The notes under the pieces: generated by a model
What the model saw: only the letters and a program-made list of their open reading frames with translations
Told to the model about the DNA's origin: nothing
The model's database searches: none
Origin: Cohnella zeiphila
GTDB lineage: Bacteria; Bacillota; Bacilli; Paenibacillales; Paenibacillaceae
NCBI RefSeq assembly: GCF_014212055.1
Contig: NZ_JACJVO010000022.1
Location: 1 to 64,000, forward strand
Direction: 5' to 3'
DNA: 64,000 nucleotides
Translations under genes and position numbers: made by a program
In this document: piece after piece, positions 56,261 through 64,000 of the stretch
Numbering within the stretch: the first letter of the stretch is position 1
Layout of the letters: each line of letters starts with the position of its first letter

Positions 56261-59200
56261 ATGCAACCGAATACGGACCAAAGGCGCCGGTTCGAGCTGC
56301 TGCTGCAGCAGGCCGGCGTGTCGGCGGAATGGATCGAATCTTACTTTCGCGACGGATACATAGAGAAGGTAGAGGTACATAAGGGCAAGAAGGAATGGCA
56401 TTTCCACTTGGTCAAAAGCGGGCTGTTGCCCGCGAACGTATATGCGGATTTTTGCGAACGAGTTCGGGCGAAGCTGGGGCATCTGGCCGGCATCAACATC
56501 ACGCTTCGTTACGAGGACGGCATCGCGACGGATGCGGTGCTCGCGGAATACTGGAAAGTGTTCGTCGAGTGGATGCAGGCCGAGTTCGCGTCCGTGAACG
56601 GCTGGCTGGCGAAGGCGCGGATGGAGGCCGAGGGCGACACGGCGACGCTGACGATGCTGGATGCGATGGGGCTGGAGATGGCCCGGCGCAAAAACGTCGA
56701 CGCGCACGCGGCCGCTTTTTTCGAGCGGCGCTTCGGCCGCGCGTGCCGAATCAAGCTGGCGGTCGGCGAAACCCGCCAGGAAGCGTACGACGAGTTCGCG
56801 CAAAAAATTCAGCAGGAAGAGACGGAAGCGATCCAGCAGATCATGGCCAGCGCGCGGGAGGAAGCCGCTCCGGCGGCGACCGGCGACGCGCCGCAGGTTT
56901 TGCAGCACGGCTACGAGATCAAGGAGGATCCGGTCCCGCTTCAGGATATTAGGGAAGAAGAGAAGAAGATTACGGTTCACGGAACGATTTTCGGTCTCGA
57001 AGTGAAGGAGCTGCGCAGCGGCAGCACGCTGTTCCAGTTTTATCTGACCGACTTTACCGACTCGATCTCGGTCAAGATGTTCGCCAAAACCAAAGATGAC
57101 GTCAAGACGCTCAGTCTGCTCGCCAACGGCAAGTGGATCAAGGCGCGCGGGCGCGTCGAGTACGACCGTTTCCTTAACCCGCCCGAGCTCGTCCTCATGC
57201 CGAGCGACGTGCGCGAGATCCAGCCCCGGCCGCCGCGCAAGGACGAAGCGGAGGAGAAAAGGGTCGAGTTCCATCTTCATACGACGATGAGCACGATGGA
57301 TGCGGTCACGCCGGTCGACGTCTACGTGAAGACGGCGGCGAAGTGGGGCCACAAGGCGATCGCCATCACCGACCATGCCAACGTGCAGTGCTATCCGGAC
57401 GCCGCAAAGGCCGGCAAAAAGAACGGGATCAAAATTTTGTACGGCGTCGAAGCAAACGTCGTGAACGACGCGGTGCCGATGGTGCTGAATCCGAGAGAGC
57501 AGCGCCTCGACGAAGCGACTTACGTCGTGTTCGATATCGAGACCACCGGCTTGTCGGTCACCGCCAACAAAATCATCGAGCTCGCGTGCGTGAAGATGAA
57601 TAACGGCCAGGAGATCGCCCGATTCGCGACGTTCATCAACCCGCATGAACCGATCCCGTACAATATCCAGCAGCTCACCAACATCAACGACGAGATGGTA
57701 AAGGACGCGCCGGAGCTGGAACCGAAGCTGCATGAGTTTCTGGCATTCATCGATGACGCCGTGCTGGTCGCCCACAACGCGCGGTTCGATATCGGCTTTA
57801 TGCAGGAAGCCTGCAAGCAGCATGGGCTGCCGCCGATTCCGAATCCGGTGCTCGATACGCTGGAGCTGGCGCGATTCCTTCATCCGACGATGAAAAACCA
57901 CCGGCTCAATACGCTGGCCGATCTGTACAAAGTCAGCCTTGAGAGCCATCACCGGGCAATCGACGACACGATCGCGCTCGGCGGCATCCTAAACGGGCTG
58001 ATCAAGGATTCGGTCGCCCGCGGCGTCACGCAGCTGGACCGGCTCAATTCGGTCAACGTGAACAGCTGGAAGACGACGCGCCCATTCCACTGCGGCATCT
58101 ATGCGTTGAACGCGGCGGGCAAGAAAAACTTGTTCAAGCTGATCTCGCTGTCGCACACCGATTATTTTCACCGAGTCGCCTGCATTCCGCGAAGCAAGCT
58201 GGTTGAAATGCGCGAAGGGCTGCTCGTCATCTCCGGTTGCGAAAGAGGCGAGCTGTACGAGACGGTGCTCAACAAGTCCGAGGAGGAAGCGGAGGAAGTC
58301 GCGGCGTTCTACGACGTGCTGGAGATTCAGCCGCTCGACTTCTACATGCATCTGCTCGACAAAGGGCTGGTCGGCAGCCGCGCCGAGCTCGAAGAGGCGC
58401 TGCGAAAGATCGTCCGGATCGGTCAGAAGACGGGAAAACCGGTGATCGCTACCGGCAACGTGCACTACCTGGAGCCGCGCGACAAGCTGTTCCGCGACAT
58501 TACGATCCACGGCATCACCGGCTTCAGCCCGTTGAAGGACCAGCGCAAGCCGGACGCGCATTTCCGTACGACGACGGAGATGCTGGAGGCATTCGCTTTT
58601 CTGGGCAAAGAGAAAGCGCACGAAGTCGTCGTCAAGAACCCGAACGAGCTGGCCGACCGGTTCGAGGAGTATCCGCTGTTCCCGGACGAGCTGTACACGC
58701 CGATTATGGAAGGGGCGGACGACGAGATTCGCAATACGTGCTACGAGACGGCCAAGTCGATGTACGGCGAGCCGCTGCCGGACGTCATCGTCCAACGTCT
58801 GGAGAAGGAACTCGTGCCGATTATCAAATATGGCTTCTCGGCCAACTATCTGATCTCGGAGCGGCTCGTGAAGAAGTCCAACAGCGACGGCTACCTGGTC
58901 GGTTCGCGGGGTTCGGTCGGCTCGTCGGTCGTCGCGACGTTCCTCGGCATCTCAGAGGTCAATCCGCTTCCGGCGCACTACTTGTGCCGCGTTCCGGAAT
59001 GCAAGCACAGCGAATGGATTCTCGACGGCAGCGTGCCCAGCGGCTTCGACTTGCCGGACAAGCCGTGTCCGAAGTGCGGCCAGACGATGAAAGGCGAAGG
59101 GCAGGACATTCCGTTCGAGACGTTCCTCGGGTTCAAGGGCGACAAGGTTCCCGATATCGACCTCAACTTTTCCGGCGAATACCAGCCGCACGCGCACAAC

Positions 59201-60574
59201 TTCACGAAGGTCATGTTCGGGGAGAAAAGCGTGTTCCGCGCCGGGACGATCGGCACGGTGGCGGAGAAGACGGCATTCGGCTTCGCCAAAAAGTACGAGG
59301 AGGAGCACGGCAAACAGTGGCGCGGGGCGGAGCTGAACCGGCTGGCGGCCGGATGTACCGGCGTCAAGCGCAGCACGGGCCAGCATCCCGGAGGCATCGT
59401 CGTCGTTCCCGACTATATCGAAGTGGAAGACATCACGCCGGTCCAATATCCGGCGGACGATACGAGCGCCGATTGGAAGACGACGCACTTCGACTATCAC
59501 GCCTTCGACGCGAACCTGCTCAAGCTCGATATTCTCGGGCACGATGATCCGACGATGATGCGGATGCTGCAGGATTTGACCGGGGTCGATCCGACGACGA
59601 TCCCGATGAACGACCCGAAGGTGATGAGCATCTTCAGCTCGGTCGCGGCGCTCGGCGTTACGCCCGAGCAGATCCGCACGCCGGTGGCGACGTACGGCGT
59701 TCCGGAGATGGGAACGCGGTTCGTACGCCAAATGCTGGAGGAGACGAAGCCTTCGACATTCGCCGACCTGCTGCAGATTTCCGGCTTGTCCCACGGAACA
59801 GGGGTATGGCTCGGCAACGCGCAGGAGCTCATCAAGAACGGCACTTGCACGATCAAGACGGTCATCGGCTGCCGCGACGACATTATGCTTTATCTCATTT
59901 ATAAGGCGGGCATGGACGCGTCGCTCGCGTTCAAGATTACGGAGAGCGTGCGGAAGGGCAAGGGGCTGACGCCGGAGTGGATCGAAGAGATGCGGAAGTG
60001 CGGCGTTCCCCAATGGTACATCGACTCCTGTCTTCGCATCGAGTACATGTTCCCGAAGGCGCACGCCGCGGCTTACGTCATTTCGGCGGTGCGCACGGCC
60101 TACTTCAAACTCTATTATCCGATCGAATATTACGCGACCTACTATTCCGTTCGGGCCGCGGACTTCGATGTCGAACTGTTCTGCCAAGGGTACGACGCGA
60201 TTCTGAAGACGCTGATCGAGATCGAGCAGAAAGGCTTCCAGGCGACGACGAAGGAGAAAAGCATGATCTCCATTCTCGAGATGGGGCTGGAGATGACGGC
60301 GCGCGGCTTTCGCTTCAAGCCGATCGACCTGTACCGCTCCGAAGCGACGCGCTTCATTATCGACGGCGACGCGCTCATTCCGCCGTTCGGAGCGATCGCC
60401 GGCATCGGCGAGAACGCCGCGAAGAATATCGCCGCCTCGAGGGAAGGCGGAGAGTTCCTGTCGGTCGAAGACTTCCAGCAGCGTTCGAAGGCGAGCAAGA
60501 CGATCGTCGAAATGCTAGCCGGCATGGGCTGCTTCCGCGGTCTGCCGGAGACGAACCAGCTGTCGCTGTTCTAG
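56261..60574 (+). CDS. polC: DNA polymerase III PolC-type alpha subunit
   Basis: 1437 residues, the normal length. Order: N-terminal tau-binding domain, OB-fold (about 230-325), PHP domain split by a DnaQ-like 3'-5' exonuclease (YVVFDIETTGLS at about 421 to about 585; HHRAIDDT), second PHP part, polymerase domain with a four-Cys zinc site (CRVPECKHS ... CPKCGQ), catalytic PDIDLNFSGEYQ, and beta-clamp motif QLSLF at the very end. It is the leading-strand replicative polymerase of low-GC Firmicutes. GGAGG precedes the ATG. Confidence 0.98.
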   Translation: MQPNTDQRRRFELLLQQAGVSAEWIESYFRDGYIEKVEVHKGKKEWHFHLVKSGLLPANVYADFCERVRAKLGHLAGINITLRYEDGIATDAVLAEYWKVFVEWMQAEFASVNGWLAKARMEAEGDTATLTMLDAMGLEMARRKNVDAHAAAFFERRFGRACRIKLAVGETRQEAYDEFAQKIQQEETEAIQQIMASAREEAAPAATGDAPQVLQHGYEIKEDPVPLQDIREEEKKITVHGTIFGLEVKELRSGSTLFQFYLTDFTDSISVKMFAKTKDDVKTLSLLANGKWIKARGRVEYDRFLNPPELVLMPSDVREIQPRPPRKDEAEEKRVEFHLHTTMSTMDAVTPVDVYVKTAAKWGHKAIAITDHANVQCYPDAAKAGKKNGIKILYGVEANVVNDAVPMVLNPREQRLDEATYVVFDIETTGLSVTANKIIELACVKMNNGQEIARFATFINPHEPIPYNIQQLTNINDEMVKDAPELEPKLHEFLAFIDDAVLVAHNARFDIGFMQEACKQHGLPPIPNPVLDTLELARFLHPTMKNHRLNTLADLYKVSLESHHRAIDDTIALGGILNGLIKDSVARGVTQLDRLNSVNVNSWKTTRPFHCGIYALNAAGKKNLFKLISLSHTDYFHRVACIPRSKLVEMREGLLVISGCERGELYETVLNKSEEEAEEVAAFYDVLEIQPLDFYMHLLDKGLVGSRAELEEALRKIVRIGQKTGKPVIATGNVHYLEPRDKLFRDITIHGITGFSPLKDQRKPDAHFRTTTEMLEAFAFLGKEKAHEVVVKNPNELADRFEEYPLFPDELYTPIMEGADDEIRNTCYETAKSMYGEPLPDVIVQRLEKELVPIIKYGFSANYLISERLVKKSNSDGYLVGSRGSVGSSVVATFLGISEVNPLPAHYLCRVPECKHSEWILDGSVPSGFDLPDKPCPKCGQTMKGEGQDIPFETFLGFKGDKVPDIDLNFSGEYQPHAHNFTKVMFGEKSVFRAGTIGTVAEKTAFGFAKKYEEEHGKQWRGAELNRLAAGCTGVKRSTGQHPGGIVVVPDYIEVEDITPVQYPADDTSADWKTTHFDYHAFDANLLKLDILGHDDPTMMRMLQDLTGVDPTTIPMNDPKVMSIFSSVAALGVTPEQIRTPVATYGVPEMGTRFVRQMLEETKPSTFADLLQISGLSHGTGVWLGNAQELIKNGTCTIKTVIGCRDDIMLYLIYKAGMDASLAFKITESVRKGKGLTPEWIEEMRKCGVPQWYIDSCLRIEYMFPKAHAAAYVISAVRTAYFKLYYPIEYYATYYSVRAADFDVELFCQGYDAILKTLIEIEQKGFQATTKEKSMISILEMGLEMTARGFRFKPIDLYRSEATRFIIDGDALIPPFGAIAGIGENAAKNIAASREGGEFLSVEDFQQRSKASKTIVEMLAGMGCFRGLPETNQLSLF

Positions 60575-60592
60575 GGACCGGTAAAATTTCGG

Positions 60593-60622
60593 TTGCGTAC
60601 CGAAAAGGGGTTATGGTATATT
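60593..60622 (+). promoter_or_regulatory. Promoter of the rimP-nusA-infB operon
   Basis: TTGCGT (60593-60598), 18-base spacer and TATATT (60617-60622) with an extended -10 TG at 60614-60615. Confidence 0.8.
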
Positions 60623-60657
60623 AATTCTGGTAATCATGTGGATATCACTGTCTGCAG

Positions 60658-60679
60658 AAGAGTGGGGAAACCCACTCTT
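60658..60679 (+). promoter_or_regulatory. GNRA-capped leader hairpin before rimP
   Basis: Perfect 9-bp stem AAGAGTGGG / CCCACTCTT with loop GAAA, followed by TCCGTTTT. It lies about 30 bases after the expected transcription start. It resembles the leader hairpin seen before ylxS-nusA operons in Bacillales and may be an attenuator. Confidence 0.6.
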
Positions 60680-60753
60680 TCCGTTTTGCCATGGGCCTTT
60701 TTGGGCTGCGGCGCGGCGCGGACGATCCATTGGGGCAGGTAGGAGGTCGTGCA

Positions 60754-61218
60754 TTGAGCGCACCGAAAATCAAAAGCGAAGTAGAATCCTTCATTACGCC
60801 GTATTTGGACGAGAATGGCTACCAGCTCGTTGACGTCGAATACGTAAAAGAAGGAAGCAACTGGTACTTGCGGATATACGTGGACCGGGAAGAAGGCGGC
60901 ATCGACATCGACGATTGCGGCCGCATCTCCGAATTCGTCAGCGCGAAGCTCGACGAGCTCGATCCGATCGAAGGCGCGTATTTTCTGGAAGTCAGCTCGC
61001 CCGGGGCGGAGCGGCCGCTGAAGAAGCCGGAAGACGTGGCGAAGGCCGTCGGCAAGCACGTATTCGTGACGACGTACGAACCGGTAGGCGGTGCGAAAGA
61101 ATTCGAAGGAAGGCTGGACAGCTTCGACGGCAGCGTCATCGAGATCACCGTGAATCGCCGCAAGCATGCCATCCCTTACGATAAAGTGGCCTCGGCACGC
61201 CTGGCCATCGTTTTCTAA
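60754..61218 (+). CDS. rimP: Ribosome maturation factor RimP
   Basis: 154 residues from TTG 60754 (AGGAGGT 6 bases upstream; L/M-SAPKIKSEVESFI). An upstream in-frame ATG at 60691 would add 21 unconserved residues. Core: YQLVDVEYVKEGSNWYLRIYVD, DCGRISEFVSAKLDELDPI, LEVSSPGAERPLKKPED. Acts in 30S assembly. First gene of the nusA operon; the ATG-led version overlaps leader sequence and is rejected. Confidence 0.95.
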   Translation: MSAPKIKSEVESFITPYLDENGYQLVDVEYVKEGSNWYLRIYVDREEGGIDIDDCGRISEFVSAKLDELDPIEGAYFLEVSSPGAERPLKKPEDVAKAVGKHVFVTTYEPVGGAKEFEGRLDSFDGSVIEITVNRRKHAIPYDKVASARLAIVF

Positions 61219-61243
61219 ACTTTGAAGGAGGAATCATTGTCAC

Positions 61244-62344
61244 ATGAGCATGGAGTTTATCGAGGCGCTGTCCGAAATCGAGCGAGAGAAGGGCATCTCC
61301 AAGGATGTTCTGATCGAAGCTATCGAAGCGGCACTGATCTCCAGCTACAAGAGGAATTTCAACACGGCCCAGAACGTGCGCGTCGACATTAACCGGACGA
61401 CGGGACTTATTAAAGTGTACGCCCGCAAAACGATCGTCGAGGAAGTGCTCGATCCCCGCATGGAAATCTCGCTGGAGGCGGCCAGGGCGATCAACCCGCA
61501 CTACCAGCTGGAGGACATCGCGGAGATCGAAGTGACGCCGCGCGATTTCGGCCGCATCGCCGCGCAGACGGCGAAGCAGGTCGTCACCCAGCGGATCCGC
61601 GAAGCGGAGCGGGGACTGATCTACAACGCCTACGTCGACAAAGAGCAGGACATCGTCACCGGACTCATCCAGCGGATCGACATGCGCAACCTGTACGTCG
61701 ATCTTGGCAAAGTGGAAGCGGCGCTTCCGCTGACCGAGCTCATGCCGACCGACAAGTTCAAGCAAGGCGACCGGGTCAAGTCGTACATCACCAAAGTCGA
61801 GAATACGAGCAAAGGGCCGCAGATCATCCTGTCCCGTACGCATCCGGGATTGCTCAAGCGGCTGTTTGAGCTGGAAGTTCCGGAAATTTTCGACGGAACG
61901 GTCGAGATCCGCTCGGTGGCGCGCGAAGCCGGCTTCCGTTCGAAGATCGCGGTGTATTCGCGCAATCCCGAAGTCGATCCGATCGGTTCCTGCGTCGGTC
62001 CGAAGGGCGTACGCGTCCAGACGATCGTCACCGAGCTGAAGGGCGAGAAGATCGACATCGTCCAGTGGTCCGATTCGGTCGAGGAATACGTCGCGAACGC
62101 TCTCAGCCCTTCCAAGGTGCTGGAAGTGATCGTGTTCGAACCGGAGAAGATGGCCCGCGTCATCGTGCCGGACTATCAATTGTCGCTGGCCATCGGCATC
62201 AAAGGGCAGAACGCCCGGCTGGCCGCCAAGCTGACCGGCTGGAAGATCGACATCAAGAGCGAGACCCAGGCGGAGCAGGAGTATGGCCGTCCCAGAACGG
62301 GGAGCGGCGAGGTCATGCACCAGGACAGCGTGACGATCGACTAG
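61244..62344 (+). CDS. nusA: Transcription termination/antitermination factor NusA
   Basis: 366 residues, the short Firmicutes form without C-terminal acidic repeats. N-terminal RNA-polymerase-binding domain ([25 protein letters not shown]), S1 domain (about 130-200), two KH domains with [15 protein letters not shown] and [20 protein letters not shown]. Pauses polymerase and promotes intrinsic termination; autoregulates its operon. AAGGAGG lies 13 bases upstream. Confidence 0.97.
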   Translation: MSMEFIEALSEIEREKGISKDVLIEAIEAALISSYKRNFNTAQNVRVDINRTTGLIKVYARKTIVEEVLDPRMEISLEAARAINPHYQLEDIAEIEVTPRDFGRIAAQTAKQVVTQRIREAERGLIYNAYVDKEQDIVTGLIQRIDMRNLYVDLGKVEAALPLTELMPTDKFKQGDRVKSYITKVENTSKGPQIILSRTHPGLLKRLFELEVPEIFDGTVEIRSVAREAGFRSKIAVYSRNPEVDPIGSCVGPKGVRVQTIVTELKGEKIDIVQWSDSVEEYVANALSPSKVLEVIVFEPEKMARVIVPDYQLSLAIGIKGQNARLAAKLTGWKIDIKSETQAEQEYGRPRTGSGEVMHQDSVTID

Positions 62345-62387
62345 CTGCCGATGATATGCGGTAACAAGGCGGGGGAGGGATCCAACC

Positions 62388-62705
62388 TTGAAAGTCAGAA
62401 AAATACCGCAGCGCAAGTGCGTCGCCTGCCAGGAGATGAAGCCCAAAAAGGAGCTGATCCGCATCGTCCGCACGCCCGAAGGGGATATCCAGATCGACCT
62501 GACGGGCAAGAAGGCGGGACGCGGCGCCTATCTGTGCGGCAAGGTGAGCTGCTTCAAGCTGGCCAAGAAGTCGAAGGCTTTTGAACGGGCGCTTAAAGTT
62601 CCGGTGGCCGCTGAAATTTACGACCGGCTGGAAGCCGATTTTATAAAAGTGGAAGACGAGTTCCTTGCCAAAAAGGAGCTGGAGCCGGACGATGACGACG
62701 AATAA
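62388..62705 (+). CDS. rnpM: YlxR family RNA-binding protein RnpM
   Basis: 105 residues from a TTG start (GGGGGAGGGA upstream). Signature RKCVACQEMKPKKELIRIV and GRGAYLCGKVSCF with the Cys pair. B. subtilis RnpM (YlxR) binds and modulates RNase P RNA. Overlaps the next gene by 14 bases. Confidence 0.93.
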   Translation: MKVRKIPQRKCVACQEMKPKKELIRIVRTPEGDIQIDLTGKKAGRGAYLCGKVSCFKLAKKSKAFERALKVPVAAEIYDRLEADFIKVEDEFLAKKELEPDDDDE

Positions 62706-63021
62706 GGCGCTGTCCCGGCTCGGGCTGGCCAGACGCGCTGGGAAGCTGGTGTCCGGCGAGGAGCTCGTGCTGAAGGCGATCCGGTCCGGCGAAGCTAATC
62801 TGGTGCTGCTCGCTGAGGACGCTTCGGCGGGTACGCGCAAGAAGATCTCGGACAAATGCGCAAGCTATGGAGTGGAACTGCTTGTCGGGTATAGCCGCAT
62901 CGAGCTGGGGGGAGCCGCGGGCCAGCCGGAGCGGGTGCTGTTCGCCGTGACGGACCGAGGCTTTGCGGAGATGATCCGAAGCGGCTGGGTTCAACATTCG
63001 GAGGTGGAGAATATTGAGTAA
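62692..63021 (+). CDS. rplGA: L7Ae family RNA-binding protein (YlxQ)
   Basis: 109 residues from ATG 62692, whose ribosome site lies in the end of rnpM. L7Ae/L30e fold: [38 protein letters not shown], and [14 protein letters not shown]. Members bind K-turn RNA; the role in Bacillales is minor or unknown. Overlaps infB by 8 bases. Confidence 0.93.
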   Translation: MTTNKALSRLGLARRAGKLVSGEELVLKAIRSGEANLVLLAEDASAGTRKKISDKCASYGVELLVGYSRIELGGAAGQPERVLFAVTDRGFAEMIRSGWVQHSEVENIE

Positions 63022-64000
63022 ACAAGATACCAATGACAACAAGGATAAGCTGCGAGTATACGAGTATGCGAAGCAGCTCAACATGAGCAGCAAAGAGGTT
63101 ATTACGATTCTTAAGCGGGTGAACATGCCCGTCAACAATCATATGAGCGTTATGGAAGACGGAATGGTCTCGGCGGTCCAGAAGTTTTTCCACGACGTTA
63201 AGGCGAATGCCGCGGCGAAAATGGCGCAGAGCGGCGCGAAGCAGCAGGGCGGCGGAGCCCGCCAGGAAGGCGGAGCCAGACAGGGCGGCGGAGAGCGCCG
63301 GCAGGCCGAAGGGCAAGGCGCTTCCGGCGGCCAGGCGCCGTCGCGGCGCGCGGAAGAAGGCGGCTCCGGAACGAGGCCGGCGGCCGTGGCGTCCAGACCG
63401 GCTCCTACGCCAAGTTCTTCGCCTGCGCCGGCAGAGGCGGCGCCGAGCCGTCCGCAAGGCGGGGATCGGCCGCAAAGCCAGAACGATGGAGGCGGGAACC
63501 ACCGTCAGGGCGATCGTCCGCAAGGCGAACGCGGGCAAGGCCAGAACGGCGGCGGCGGATATAACCGTCCGCAGGGCGATCGTCCGCAAGGCGATCGCCG
63601 GCAAGGCCAGGGCGGCGGCGGGTATAATCGTCCGCAGGGCGACCGCCCACAAGGCCAAGGCGGCGGATACAATCGTCCGCAGGGCGACCGCCCGCAAGGC
63701 CAAGGCGGCGGATACAACCGCCCTCAGGGAGATCGTCCGCAGGGCCAGGGCGGCGGATACAACCGTCCGCAAGGCCAAGGCGGCGGGTATAATCGTCCGC
63801 AAGGCGACCGTCCGCAAGGCCAAAGCGGAGGCGGGTACAACCGTCCGCAAGGCGACCGTCCGCAGGGCCAAGGCGGAGGCGGATTCAACCGTCCGCAAGG
63901 TCAAGGCGGCTTCGGCGGCGGACGTCCGCAGGGCCAAGGGGGCGGCCGCCCGCAAGGTCAAGGCGGCGGCGGTTTCGGCGGCAGCCGTCCGCAAGGCGGA
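63014..64000 (+). CDS. infB: Translation initiation factor IF-2, N-terminal part (cut by window end)
   Basis: 329 codons visible, open to the window end, from TTG 63014 (GGTGGAGA upstream). The N-terminal IF2_N module ([23 protein letters not shown]) is followed by a linker of Gly/Gln/Arg/Ala, and from about residue 175 by a tandem repeat with the pattern [15 protein letters not shown]. The GTPase domain lies beyond the window. IF-2 brings initiator tRNA to the 30S subunit. Gene order rnpM-rplGA-infB is canonical. Confidence 0.96.
   Translation, partial: MSKQDTNDNKDKLRVYEYAKQLNMSSKEVITILKRVNMPVNNHMSVMEDGMVSAVQKFFHDVKANAAAKMAQSGAKQQGGGARQEGGARQGGGERRQAEGQGASGGQAPSRRAEEGGSGTRPAAVASRPAPTPSSSPAPAEAAPSRPQGGDRPQSQNDGGGNHRQGDRPQGERGQGQNGGGGYNRPQGDRPQGDRRQGQGGGGYNRPQGDRPQGQGGGYNRPQGDRPQGQGGGYNRPQGDRPQGQGGGYNRPQGQGGGYNRPQGDRPQGQSGGGYNRPQGDRPQGQGGGGFNRPQGQGGFGGGRPQGQGGGRPQGQGGGGFGGSRPQGG
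63540..63990 (+). repeat. Tandem [13 protein letters not shown] repeat in infB
   Basis: About ten imperfect units of roughly 30-50 bp built from CGTCCGCAAGGC and GGCGGATACAAC words, encoding Asn-Arg-Pro-Gln-Gly-Asp and Gly-Gly-Gly-Tyr. All unit lengths are multiples of three. It continues toward the window end. Confidence 0.85.

Noticed and set aside
56000-57952. A 650-codon minus-strand open frame
   Set aside because: Antisense to the first part of polC and the end of the AlkZ-like gene; crosses a sigma-A promoter; shadow of codon bias.
60691-60753. 21-residue N-terminal extension of rimP
   Set aside because: No conservation, and TTG 60754 has the proper ribosome site at 6 bases.
62795-63994. 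Repetitive minus-strand open frame with LALRTV units
   Set aside because: It is the complement of the infB repeat and of rplGA; repeats in one strand necessarily give repeats in the other.
63540-64000. CRISPR or minisatellite
   Set aside because: Units are coding, in frame and without unique spacers; explained by the IF-2 low-complexity region.

Overview
The window is a 64 kb chromosomal segment of a high-GC (roughly 60 %) Gram-positive bacterium of the Bacillales, most likely Paenibacillaceae (Paenibacillus/Cohnella-like). The case rests on gene content and order: two succinyl-CoA ligase genes, dprA, topA, trmFO, hslVU and codY, then one very long fla/che operon ending in sigD, then rpsB-tsf-pyrH-frr-uppS-cdsA-dxr-rseP-proS-polC-rimP-nusA-rnpM-rplGA-infB. 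This is the Bacillus subtilis order around 140-150 degrees almost gene for gene. PolC, CodY, SigD, FliY, CheC, CheD and a SwrB-like protein are Firmicutes markers. Nearly all genes lie on the plus strand; GTG and TTG starts are common.

Layout. 1-1725: end of a FliK/YlqG-like gene, a stand-alone FlhB C-terminal homologue and yraN. 1832-3944 (minus strand): a heptad-repeat coiled-coil protein and comM. 4283-6401: sucCD, with its own terminator. 6550-14152: dprA, topA, trmFO, hslV, hslU, codY; the xerC/codV gene found here in B. subtilis is absent. 14404-45962: a fla/che operon of about 31.5 kb with basal-body rod and MS-ring genes (flgB, flgC, fliE, fliF), C-ring and export ATPase genes (fliG-fliJ), motE-like, hook genes (fliK, flgD, an uncharacterised flagellar-operon protein, flgE), swrD, fliL, the switch (fliM, fliY, cheY), the export gate (fliOPQR, flhB, flhA), the flagellar-placement proteins flhF and flhG, chemotaxis (cheB, cheA, cheW, cheC, cheD), sigD, and a tail of little-studied genes (a two-helix membrane protein, FapA family, a small polar protein, SwrB-like, an MltG-LysM-like membrane protein). 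46134-54766: translation and envelope genes rpsB to proS. 54931-56049: an accessory AlkZ-like winged-helix gene inserted between proS and polC, preceded by a structured DNA/RNA element. 56261-64000: polC, then the nusA-infB operon; infB runs off the right edge.

How it fits together. CodY (nutrient sensing) sits directly upstream of the motility operon that it is known to repress in B. subtilis. The operon encodes the inside-out assembly of the flagellum, its switch and the CheA-CheW-CheY phosphorelay with CheC/CheD adaptation, and finishes with the sigma factor for late flagellar genes. The following genes are housekeeping genes with recognisable sigma-A promoters before rpsB, polC and rimP and intrinsic terminators after sucD, codY, rpsB, tsf and proS.

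No mobile element, CRISPR array, rRNA or tRNA was found. The most unusual items are the structured element and AlkZ-like gene between proS and polC, an archaeal/eukaryotic-type ProRS at the usual proS position, a possible leader-peptide/hairpin switch in front of swrD, a perfect 14-bp inverted repeat before pyrH, a stand-alone FliK-like/FlhB-tail gene pair outside the flagellar operon, and repeated expansion of Ala/Pro-rich linkers in chemotaxis proteins and of a Gly/Gln/Arg-rich repeat in IF2.
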